NCBI RefSeq assembly: GCF_000003605.2 | Contig: NW_003147276.1 | Location: 3,842 to 28,594, forward strand | From: Saccoglossus kowalevskii | Lineage: Eukaryota > Hemichordata > Enteropneusta > Harrimaniidae | Length of the DNA stretch: 24,753 nucleotides | Direction of reading: 5' to 3' | In this document: in pieces, positions 1 to 12,100 of the stretch | Layout of the letters: every line of letters starts with the position of its first letter | How positions within the stretch are numbered: the stretch's first letter is position 1 | The notes under the pieces: model-generated | Databases searched by the model: none | What the model was told of the DNA's origin: nothing | What the model saw: the letters and a program-made list of their open reading frames with translations, nothing else | Program-made: the position numbers and the translations under genes

Positions 1-89
1 GGTTTGGCGTCTAAAATTACGAATAAAATTACTTAAGAAAACAAGGAGTCAGACGTGCCCTGAATTAGACGTGTGTGGTTATATATTGA

Positions 90-575
90 GTTTTTCATAT
101 CTCCTATTCACTAGGTACGCAAGAAGAAAGAGGTTTGATGGCATATCGTAAACTTGATGCAGAAACAATTACGAAACTTGGTTTACGTGGATCCATGACT
201 ACATATGACTTGCCATTTGGTATGTCATATATAAAAAAATGGAAATGGACCCGCTACATACCTTTTTGCCCAACGTTCCTAAAGAAGGACTAGTAACACA
301 TGAAGACTATATGGCCGCGTTGCAGAACGGTGACATACTTGTCAGATACTTATATATGACATTAACATAAATGACGTATTGCCGAATAATTAATGTGTGA
401 CCCAGGAAGATTGTGGATTAACTTCGATGAAGTTGAATTTTGTAACAATTACTCTTATTTTGAACGTGGTCTGTATCAATGCTTTCACAATGGGTGTATC
501 ATTAAAGCGCAAGGCTTTGTCTTAATCACAAGTGAATGGCGTAACTCAATTATACCAAATTTGATTAGTGGTTAG
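90..575 (+). pseudogene. Unidentified, frame-broken coding remnant
   Basis: Three stretches read like protein in two frames. The block from 90 includes GTQEERGLMAYRKLD and an LGLRGSMTTYDLPFG segment. It loses frame near an A7 run at 233-239, and the +1-shifted frame continues as DPLHTFLPNVPKEGLVTHED to a stop at 368-370. The third block (from about 393-411 to 572) contains LWINFDEVEF and YFERGLYQCFHNG. Candidate splice sites also exist (an AG at 113-114, a GTATGT at 220), so a spliced gene is the alternative. I do not recognise the family. A degraded mobile or virus-derived gene is possible but not shown. Confidence 0.35.
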
Positions 576-801
576 TACAACTCGTGTATAAATTGGAAAT
601 GTGGGATAGTTTAATTTTATATAGGTATTTTAATAGATTACTAAATTGACAAAATAAATTGTTATAATGGTAGTAATGCCTGTTACCGATATACATGCCT
701 ATTTTGGGTCGCGTATGGCGGTATTTTTTCTGGAATAATGACCATAACGTGTCAACAATTTTGTCCCCCTCCGTAAATCAATGCCTCGTCATCGGACGAA
801 C

Positions 802-835
802 TCACGAACACAAATGTTAAGAAATGTGTTCGTGA
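802..835. repeat. Short inverted repeat (hairpin)
   Basis: Arms tcacgaacaca (802-812) and tgtgttcgtga (825-835) are perfect reverse complements separated by 12 bases. It may be part of a foldback element, but no longer terminal repeats are seen. Confidence 0.55.
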
Positions 836-1192
836 ATATAACACTCTGACATATATTTGTGATATCTGTGATTATCAACTTGTTGTACAATTTCTCGAAT
901 GATGTATGGATTGCCAGGAATGGTTTCGCAACACTCCAAAGACAAGATTATAATAAAAAATTCCAACTCATATGATTCTGAATGTTGACAGCGCGTTGCT
1001 AGAACCAAACATGACGTCTAATGGTTGCGCCTCCACACCGACTAGACTGTCTATTTAGTTTTTAGTACAATTGAATTATTCAAATATTTGCAGCAGCCAT
1101 ATTTCAACTGCAGTGCCTTTTATAAGATTCTTACTAAACTTTTCAATAAAGATTATGGTTTTTGAATTTCTAAATGGATTATAATTAAATTA

Positions 1193-1290
1193 CAATTTCA
1201 AGTGAGGTCATAATATCAAATTTCAAGTGTAATTATGTGTTGAATTTACAAGTAAGTCTATGACATCGAATTCCAAGTGACTTGTGGAAA
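1193..1290. repeat. Degenerate short tandem repeat
   Basis: Four consecutive segments share variants of the core aatttcaagtg (aatttcaagtg, aatttcaagtg, aatttacaagt, aattccaagtg) spaced about 25-29 bp apart. Confidence 0.5.
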
Positions 1291-1680
1291 CTGTATATTA
1301 CCAATAAATGTTATACACGCGATGCATAAGTTGTTTGGCTCCCATATCGAAGTCGACGTGGGCGATAACTGTGGCGTATACAACATACCAACAATTGGAG
1401 TATACACTTTAAATTGAAAAACGACGTCGTGTTGGGTTTGATCTCATCAGAAGCAGTGTCAAGATAAAACTGAATCTATAAAATTGTTTTTCTATGTTTG
1501 CGATCAAGATTGTATGAACTGAATTGTTATGCAAATAGTGTAAATTTGAGAAACTCATTCCCTGAAACGAATTGTTACGCAAATTGATGCGTGCTGACAA
1601 GCAATCCATCTGTTTTGTGGCCCAGTGCCATTTAGCTTTTCAGGAATAAAGCAAAGTAACACACTTATAAGGGTTAACTA

Positions 1681-2850
1681 TTTATTATAATTCAAGGAAG
1701 GTAATTTACAGGCAAGAAAACTAAATACACGTACATTCACTGTATCATACAGTGATTCCAATACATGGATGGTATAAGCGGCATAGTATTGAAAACCCAC
1801 CAAATGGCAGTCGTACTGTATATTGTAAACTATTTGAGGGTTCTGAGATATTCTGGCCGATTACGTCACCAACGTTGAGGCTCATTTGAAGTTGATTCAT
1901 GAAAGGCAAGGTCAACGTCTCGTGCGTACAACAGTGCACTAAATGAATTTTGCGGTGACTCAAATCAAACGTGTACGTACTAGGTAACAGAGTACTACAA
2001 GTACTATTAGATTAAATAGAATGGCGAATCCTATGACGTACTCAGACAAAATATCACGTGACGATAAACCCACACATAGTTTAGTCAGAGAATGCGATTT
2101 GTATTGTAAAGGTAAATAAATAAAAACAAAACCAAGATAAGGAAAACCAAACACCACATTCCGTCTTCTATAATGATGCACCTGGTAGTTTTAGATGAGG
2201 GTACCAGACTGAGTTGAAGTAATGGCATACTCGGCGGCAGAATATACCAATATCGTTCAATTGTCGCGGATATCCGGCGATGCAGCTTGATTTTGTTTTT
2301 AATTAACTATATACTAAAGAGGAAATGTCACTCGTAGGAAAAAAACACAGATGTTTAGTTCACATTGACAAGAACAATTCGAACACACATTTTCAAACCA
2401 CTATTGTATTTTTTGTTTTGTCATGGTCAGTCGAAGACCATACCACTTTCAATGTTTTCCGCATTAATGTATATCGCATTGCAAAATAAACACGAACTGT
2501 TCCAAATGTAGTATTTATACGTCATGCTACACGTTATAAATTTATATTGACCAGTCATATCATATGTAAAATCCGATAATAACCAAAGATAAAACGACCA
2601 GAGCAATTTACTCAGGTTATTACATTCTGAGCCAATGAAAACCCAGTTCTGTGGTGGTGAAATCTTCAGTTTGCGTATCAGAATTTTCAAAGAAATAATT
2701 TGCATAAAGCGGAAGTGATAAAAATCCACTAATGCGTTGTCAGTTTATAAGTCACTGTTATAAATTATCATTAAATAAATTGTCCACATATACATCACTG
2801 TATTTACAGAAATTGTCACAAACAATATGGCAGTACACTAATTTGAAGTT
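1681..2850 (-). other. Probable 3' untranslated region of the tandem-kinase isoform
   Basis: No convincing exon is seen downstream of the stop at 2851. Candidate minus-strand poly(A) signals are ATTAAA at 2298-2303 and AATAAA at 1681-1686, giving 3' UTRs of about 0.55 or 1.17 kb. Short open frames in the interval (for example 1960-2181 with a hydrophobic end, 1745-1963) show no recognisable domain. Confidence 0.4.
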
Positions 2851-3112
2851 TTATAAAGAAGTCTCTGTTTTCAGCTCGCTCCTCTCTGACGTGTCGTCGT
2901 CTGTGGTGAAAGAGAACGATTGTTGTACTAAGCAGTATTTCCTTATTGTCATGGTTTCCGTTGTTGCCATGAGACGACATCTATGTTTGTAATCATCCAT
3001 GTACTCTTTCAATCGTCTGCTATCAAGCACCACATTATGTCGCCTGTCTTTGGCTTCCACAGTATTTACCAGCCATGGATGTTGTAAGCTTTCCAAAACA
3101 TTAAGTCGGTCA
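2851..3112 (-). CDS. PK2 last exon, C-terminal tail and stop
   Basis: After acceptor tttgactttcag the exon encodes DRLNVLESLQHPWL, which closes the kinase fold. A 68-residue tail follows: basic-helical at first (LDSRRLKEYMDDYKHRCR), then Ser/Thr/Asp/Glu-rich, ending KTETSL and TAA at 2851-2853. No ARRKWQ-type calmodulin-like motif is present, unlike PK1. Confidence 0.92.
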
Positions 3113-6100
3113 CTGAAAGTCAAACAGACATATCGTGTTTTATCTGATAATCACACTTCAATTTTCATTATTACATGACTACTTCCATATGATTACTATG
3201 AAATATCACTATATATAACTATACTGCACAACGAGGAAAACAATAGGGAATGATGAGGTGATACCATACCACAGAGATTGAAGTTTCAACAACGCAATAA
3301 CCTGAATTTTTACAAACGGCGAATGGGATTTTATTCATTAAATATATAGATCTAAGCTGATGAGCGCAACTTCAAAAATAAATGCCTTCAATACGATTAT
3401 AATCCGAGACCAATCGCGGTCATCACACAAGATGAAGACTACATAACTATCGCATAGCGCACGCTTTACCCATTTGAGCGTTTTTAGCATCAGTTAAACA
3501 AATATTAATACGCGCCCGTTTACTCCTTTTGTAAATGTTTCTTCTAATTAGGATATTGCAAACTATCAGCTTATATCTGTTATACGAACATAAAGTTCGT
3601 CATCTATAAAAGATGCGCATACACTAATGCAGGTCTATGGGTCTCGTAATTGATATTACAAGAGGTACATTACATACACGTGTGCCCTTCGCCCCTTTGT
3701 TTTTTTCCAGCTTAGTATCTACGCCCTCGGTGACGGACTCGGGCGCAACCCGAGAACCAAACGCCATATATTCTGGCTGCCCGGGACTTTGCGTGTCTTT
3801 TTCGAACACATGTTTCACCTGCTTGTCGATGTGCAAAAGCTGAACATTTCTCACCAAAAAAGTAATTTGTGATAGGGCGACGAGTAGGTTTTGTAGGTGG
3901 GGAAAAACAGAAATAACAAAATCGTTTTGTAAATTCATAGTGAATTTTTCTAAAAAACGTGAACAAATTAAATGTTCACAATGCTAAAATTTATGATTGT
4001 CAGTTTAATAAAACATGGAAGTCGGTGGTTTCAACCAAAATCGCCGAAAATTTGATTTTAAAGACCGATCTTGAAGTAAATGCAAATTGGTCACAGAAAC
4101 GAATTATTGATATGACGTGACAGAGAAATAACTTTCAATAAATGTTAAAATGTTACATTGGAAATGATTTAATGAATAGTTATGCATTAATGCGTGTTTT
4201 TGACACACCGTCTTGACTCGCCCGCTGACCTTATAGAAAAATGACCGAAAGAAAGGTTTGAGCGCAAGAAGGTAAAAACAAATTGCAAACTACTTTATTT
4301 TGAGCTGGATCGTCATTTTCTCTACTAAATGTGTTAATTTAAGTATCTGTTTTAAGAAATTATTTAAAAAAAGTCTATCCCCGAGTTTTTAATGGATAAT
4401 CCCTGATAGAATAAATTGCTGTTAAACATCATAACGCTGAAACTGATAAAGAGTGTCATTTGATAGTCATGTCCATTATTCGTGGTTCATATCTGGTAGA
4501 CAATATTCACATTGTTAAACACTAAAAGAGGAGAAGGGTGATATGTAATTCATCAATATTATATCGATTACTATCATTATGTGATGGCTGCGATTGGCTA
4601 TGAATTCATGAATTATATTTGGTCCTTACCTTGCATGTCTTTGAAGCGTTTTGTTGATAAAATCTCTGGCATGTTGACTCACTTGTTGGTACAACAAAGA
4701 TAGATCACAATGTGTTGTCAAAATATGCGCCATTGTCTCAGATTTATCTTTAAACAAAAATGGCGAGACACCGCTCAACCTGAAGAGAACAATCATATTA
4801 ACTTTAGATATATTGTCATGGTTTTCATTGCATCAGAATGAATTTGATTATTTCCAACAAACTTGTGTTGATATATTTCACCAATATAGCAATAAAAGAT
4901 CTGAGTATATTAGGAAAAAGGATAATGTGTTCAAATCAGATGTTATATAACATAAACACAGGGATGACGAATGACGTACACAGGACATTAACGAGAATAA
5001 ATGAAAATAAAGAATCGGGTTGAAAACAATACGGCCATAGGGTCACATAGTTAATGTAATCAAGTTAATTGTCAGAGAGGGCACAAGTTACCATGACAAT
5101 AACTGGCGCGGGTTATTGACAGGTTAACGCATACTACTTACATGATAAATGCCAATATACCAATAGACCATATATCAGCCGATGTGTTCAATAGTTGGCC
5201 TTCCACGGCTTCTGGTGCTGTTTAAATTAAAATAGAGAGAATTATTTACAAACGTGTTTAACTAATTATACGAAGTGTTTGTCTAATACAGGTGTGATTA
5301 TAAAAGATGCAAAGGCATTCACTACATATTATTATTACACCACAGGTTTTCTGGAGAACGATATCCTCAAAATGCTCGAGTGGCATCAATGTCACCTGTC
5401 TGATGTAGATATCAGGCCCCTAACAGATACCCTCTCTTCATTAATTATATATGGCGAGTTTCACATGCGGAACAGGATGTATGAAGTTCATTTCTTGTTT
5501 TGTTCTTGTAGAATATTTGTGAGTTGTTGGACTTGAATATTTGTGATGTATTACATGTAAACGTATCGTTTTGCTTAAATATGTGTTTTCAATTCCTCAT
5601 GTTGTGTTTACATTGATTCCGAAAATATCTTTACGTCGAAGAGTTACGTGAATGGGGGTTACTTCCGGCATACTTGCATATAGGGAGTTTTTTAAGACGG
5701 AACATATGATAAACTTACCCATAAACTCGGGTATAAGATCTGCATCAACCTTCACGCCGCCTTTTTCTGGCAGTCTTCTTGCTGATCCGAAGTCAATGAG
5801 TCTGATGTCGTTTCGTCGTCTACTTTCTAGTAATACATTATCAGGTCTAATGTCTAAATGAACGATACTCTGAGAATGGATGAAACCAACAGCATCTAAT
5901 AGCTGACGGAGAAATTCAACAACTTCATCTTCAGAGTAAAAACTTTTACTAGCAAGATACCTAGAGAAAAAAGAATTGTATTCAGAACTTTGGAAGCTGG
6001 TATTATACAACCATACATGTATACTTAGTGTCCCTTTCGTGACTATAAACCATGGCATGAATAAATTTAGTCTGGTATTCTGAAAAAATAGTCGGTGTTT

Positions 6101-9100
6101 ATTACATATTGTAGTTATATTTTTAAAAATATCCCACAATCCCCAGCGTGCTGAACTGGAAAGAATAATATGCATGAATTAATTAAATGTAAATCCGACA
6201 ACGATATAAGGAAATCATACAATCATTATGATTAATAATAAGTCAAGCCCTCAATGGACGAAAACTTGTGTGACGTCACAAAACCGCCTTGTCGTTAGAG
6301 AGCATGATTTACAAGAACGATGCATTAACATTCGAAAGATAACAAATAATGAAATATGTACCGAGTGACAGGTCCACCGTAGTATCTTTCCATGATGAGA
6401 ATAAGAAACCTTGGTGTGAGGTAGGCATCATGTAACATGCCAATACGTGGGTATCGAAGGTCTTTCAAGAGTTCATACTCTTCAAGTAACTGACTTTCAT
6501 TGTTTGGTTTTACTCGCAATAACTTGGCAGCATATTCTATGTTGGTGTTGTGCTCTACACATTTCCTCACAACACCAAATCGACCCCTGAAATGAAATAG
6601 AGCAAACCATGAATCACACATTTCATAGAAGGGACAGGAAACAGGTTCAATAAAGAACATCATGAAGTTTGGTGTTCGATCTAGGTTATACTAGTGTTAT
6701 AATTATGAACAAATTTTGTAAATTTTTATGAAACAAATATGTGAATTTTAGACAAATATAATGCAGACCTTTTAACTGCATACCATATTATGGGTAATCA
6801 AAGATAAATTATCAATAATTAGTTAATTGAGGGGCAATTCATGTGCGGCCACTAGAAACGCTAGATGTTTTGAATACCATGAATTGTGTTGATTTGAAGA
6901 AGACTTCACTAAACAAAGGCTTTAAACAAATACAAGTGACAATGCCAATACAAATACAGAAGAGATTTTTACTTCTAATTTCATATTTTCACGAAAGTTA
7001 CCGCATTATCAAGTTCCCATACCTTCCAATTTCATCTTCAAAGTTATAATGCTTCTGTGGAATAGACGATTTTAATTGTATAACAATATCTTCATCAGCT
7101 TCAGATGATTCAAATGACCGTTCCATCGATGACTGTCGCTTCATCCCTGCGAAACTTACGGAACGAAGTACCTGCAATCGGTCTGATCTTTCGATCTGTA
7201 ACTCCGGGGAGCCTGACAAAGTAGATAGACGATTAAATGAAATGCGATTGTTTTAAATACGTCTAATATTGCTGACTAAATAAATCTTTAGATGCAATCA
7301 CATAATTGCATGTCAGAATAGATTCAACCTGACCCCAAGATCTGATTATTGGCATACATTCTCGCATAGATTCAACCTGACCCCAAGATCTGATTATTGG
7401 CATACATTCTCGCATAGATTCAACCTGACCCGAAGATCTGATTATTGGCATACATTCTCGCATAGAATCAACCTGACCCCAAGATCTGATTATTGGCATA
7501 CATTTTCGCATAGATTTAACCTGATGCGACATCTTAACCACCTCTTACCACATGATCTGACATATCTGCTGGTATGGCTAGATTTACCCCCATCTGAACT
7601 AATGATATGACCGTTGTCATACCTGATGGCACAGATTTAACCACCTCTGAACGCATGATATGACCATTGACATACCTGCTGGCATCGATTTAACCTGCGC
7701 AGATGATCTACTATACGGACTTGATCCAATCTTATTTCGACAAGCTACACGAAATCTGTAGGAAGTATCTGGTAGAAGATTCTTCACGTGAAGACAGGCT
7801 TCTTGGATTTCATCCGATACCAATACCCATTGCTTTTCACCTGGTATATGTAATATATTATAAGTTAGGACAATACGATTATTCTAATTACAATCTATCA
7901 AAGAATAAATCTATAATTGATAAGTTAAGATTAGAGATATCATTTCAATTCATTAAAAATCTAGCCTATATAATGAGCATTTAGTAAACCCCATTTAGAC
8001 GCTGGTGGATTACCATCTGGTGAAGATATTTTCATCCATGATTTTCCAATTCTTGGTATGAACAATGTGAAATGTACATAGTCATGCTCATGGACATAGG
8101 GGCAATGCGACTATTTTGAAATTTTGATGCAAAACGTATTCTATTAGTAGAACCATGGAGGTAAATCTTTTATACTTTCATTGTAGAACGGAGAATCTTT
8201 TGCAGCACTGAATAATTAACACTTCCATTAATAATTAACAGTCAATTTGACAGTCACCATGGATTAGTCAAATTCCATTCTTTTCCTTACGTATATAGCA
8301 TTTAAGATAAACCCCCAAATAAACAATTTATTTTACTTTTACAGAAGCTTCTCCCACAACAACATTGCTAGACAACAGTGTCCCAAGGTACTAAGGCTGT
8401 TATCTAGTGATTATCAGAAATTTTAATCCCAGGTGTACATTAACAACTTACCTGCTTTCCTGTACTGCAATTTGTAAGCTTTCAGCGGGCAGTTTCCTGT
8501 ATACTGCGGTGCTTTCCAAGTCACGAATGCTTCAGTGGCGGATATCAAAGGCACTCTAGGTCTTGATGGTTTATCTGGCAGATCTAAAATTAAAATCATA
8601 TTACGCCATCAAACTATATCTCATACTAAACGAGATGTACGTTCTTCTTTCAATGAGTGCAATTATCTATTATCATTTTATGTTACTTTTTTTTTCTGGT
8701 CAAATCTGCCAATGTCAATGAAGTATTAATGAAGGAATGTCCACTGGTTGATTGTATTGCGTGGTCCTGCCACGTTGATCACAATGAGTGCATAACCGTT
8801 CTTCCAGTTCACCCGAAAGATTTTTTTCAGGTTTATGAAATATATATGTAAAACCTTCATTTGAAAAGTTGTTGTTGTTACTTGCATCTGTGCTTCCATG
8901 TTACAGTTTGTTACGTGCGGATTTGCTACTTTGTAGACGACTAACGATAACACAAAGAATCGTTATAAAATTGGTGCGATCCACAATAATGGCACATCAT
9001 TTAAAATTTGAATACAATATCTTGATTATAACTTAGACCGGTTTTCTAGGAGATATGATAACAGAAAATACTTGCAATTCATGCACTCGTACCTCTTTAC

Positions 9101-12100
9101 ATGTACACAAACACAATTAGATAATCCTAATGTGTTATCGATATCTAATTGCCAAATCAAGCCGAGGTTACAGTAAGTTATGAGCAGTAATTGTTCAGTT
9201 CAAAAATTATGACGCGCTTATCTATTTCGATTTACTGCAGTTATTTAGAACATAATCATTCTAGCCCAGCTCTGATCTGAACTATGCTTTTTCTGTCACT
9301 TGATTAGTATCCACAATCTCAGCTTTCCCATGTTTTGAGGGAACAAATACAAGTAATTATACTTTAAAGAGGTTTGAACATTTTCACATACAGATACAGA
9401 TTAATTTTTTGAGATATAAATTATTTAAACTTCAGTGAATGTTTGGCATGGGTGCGATAAAACACAAGATAAGGGAAACACTTTTAATAAATTTATGTAC
9501 ATAGACAAAAACAAGCAGACGACGTGTCCTAGTTCTAAAACCAGCGCCGATTGGTCATTTATTATCGTCATGACGTTTACACATGAATGTGAAAACCATA
9601 AATTTCAAATACAGTCCTAAGTCCGCGCCGTATTGATCAACATATACGTTTAAAGTAGGACGGAAGCAGTGATGTGACGGGCGAGAATGTCAATTGTAAT
9701 GTGAACATCACCATACTAAGAGGCACAACACTTACCAGCAATGGCTACTTTGGCTGTTGATTGAACATTGCCAAGTCTAGTAGCTGCCATACATTTATAG
9801 ATACCAACATCATCCTCGTCAGATTTTTCAATCTTAAGATGACATCTGCCTTGTTCATCAGTCCACATCTTCACTTGCTCACTGTGGAATAATTGGTGAT
9901 CATCCTTGAACCAGGACACTGTTGGGGTAGGTTTGCCAATAACCCAACATGACAATTCCATTGGCTGGCCTTCTATCATAGGTGTGTCTTTCAGAAGTAC
10001 ACGGAAAACTGGTGCAAATTCTAGAGAAAAGTGTATGGGTTTCGTGAACATTGGCGACGGTCATATTACCCAGAGGGAAATGACAAAATATAGAAATGTA
10101 TATAAAGATATTCGGCAAGCTCTAAGGCATTAATTCTTAAACCCACCTAAGATTGTCACTTCATGCCAGGGAGTCAGATATATACATGACACTTAAACTT
10201 GGAAAAGACAAATAAAGTTACCCATAGAGGGCGGTGTACCAAGAAAGAACACGCCACTGCAAATGGAGAATTATCCCCAATTCAATACTATTTCCAAATA
10301 GAAAATGTTGCAATTTTGTTTTCCAACAAAACAAAAACATCAAAATTCTCAGTTATTGACTAATGATGAATATACCACCCTTAGTTGCTGTTCCATATTG
10401 TATAATAGTTCTAACATGTTTTGACAGTTTAGTCATTGGTCTGACTGTTGGGGTTCGGAAGCCAATCAGAAACAATCTTGCAAGTAGCTTAAATGAATCT
10501 AAACAGTAATAATAAAAGTAAACAATAAATCTACAACTGTCATCACTCCTTGACTCATAAACAAATCTTTTAATACAGCATAGAGCTTTTCTAACATTTT
10601 ATGAACACAATAATTAAGAACCGTTTCAATTAGCCAATGAAACAATATTTAAGAAATGTATTTATTTCCTCTGCATCAATCTTTTTTTCTTTGCCATATA
10701 TACAAGCTATTGGCAAGTGGATGAGTATAGTTGCAATGAAGTATATTAATAATGTACTATTACAAACACAGAATACAACCAACATGCAGAACAAACTGTT
10801 AGTTTTATTATCAAAAGTATGACAACACACACATATATTGCATAGAGAATACACTACATGTAAATACTGTGATACAACTATATCATCATTAAGTAAACCA
10901 AATTATTAGTCATCATGCCAAGAATTTGTATATGCATCATTAACACCATCATAAGCTTGCGTTTGAGTTACTGGCAGTGCTATTGTTCAGTGGTAAAACA
11001 ATAAAGTCTGTCCAAAAAACATATACAGTATATATTTCATTTACTTCTATTACAGGCCTTCATTGCCACCAAAATGTTGATACATGGTTTAGAATAATAT
11101 ATAAAAGTATTTTGCAGTCCAATAAAGTGTGAATTGATTGTATGAATTGAAATATTTTTCCAGATAGTAGCAATAGTAAAAGTTCGATTCTGGGTTGATA
11201 TGTGTGATTGTTTAAAGCATAAATTTCATGTATAATTATCTGTGAGGCATATAATTAAGTATTAAAATATGCCCAAATATGGACATTTGTGTCTTTGCGT
11301 CTGGTATTCTGTGCTTGGGTGCAAATGCCCATATTTGGTCAGTAATATAAACATTCTTGAAGCTGCATAGTGTGAAGTATATATCATATTAGTATCATAC
11401 TGCACCAAGAATACAAAAGAAACCACGTAACTATAAAATCAGATTCCTGAGTACTTTGGAAATCTTGCATACTATTGACACTTGTATATTTGAAATGAGT
11501 GCTTGTTATATTAAAATAATTACAATTTACAATTATGAAAAACAGTTTTATTATTATTTTGATTATTGTAATTTTGATTGTGCAAATATGATTTGTGATT
11601 GTATATTAAAACAATTACCTGTTGCCTTAGGAAATATAAAATGAAATTATGAAATAAATATTACTGCACCAATATAAGGTAACAAAAATGTGATCTATAA
11701 TATTTATTATCTCCATTGATTTTATGTTAATTGCTTAATGTTGAATTTAATTAATTAATAAATTATCAGAAGATACTCTATTAGATACATTGTTTTAAGG
11801 ATGTAGTAGACTTAAAAGTCACTACTTTTTTGTTTGTCTAGTTTGCTGGCATTTGTCTAGCTGCAGGCAATGGGTGTGTTACCCACTCAAATTTGTAACC
11901 AATACACCCACAAATACCTTTTTTTTTAAATGTTGCAATCAGTTTTTATAAAGTCTGTTGCACATAGAATATCAGAAATATTTTGAAACTGTCTTCGCCT
12001 CACTTGATTTGTACATTTCAGTTTCACAAAATCTCTGATGGTCTTTAGTTAATTAATTTTACATACAATTGCTTGTAATATAAATGTTTGCCAAACTGTT

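Larger units (their letters stand above)
576..1680. other. Intergenic stretch, no gene seen
   Basis: The interval is AT-rich and holds no supported gene. It contains an 11-bp-arm inverted repeat at 802-835 and four degenerate units of about 27 bp around 1193-1290 that share the core aatttcaagtg. Confidence 0.5.

Noticed and set aside
1745-2181. Two overlapping minus-strand frames, the upstream one ending in a hydrophobic stretch
   Set aside because: No homologous motif is recognised. They lie in the presumed 3' UTR beyond the gene's stop codon, and the AT-rich composition readily yields hydrophobic peptides.
7321-7530. CRISPR-like direct repeats
   Set aside because: The units are contiguous without spacers and lie in a eukaryotic intron, so this is a minisatellite.
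7263-7541. 92-codon minus-strand frame made of 16-residue repeats
   Set aside because: It is the translation of the 48-bp minisatellite. The flanking exons already join in phase (G|GC = Gly), and the array lies between donor 7675 and acceptor 7213.
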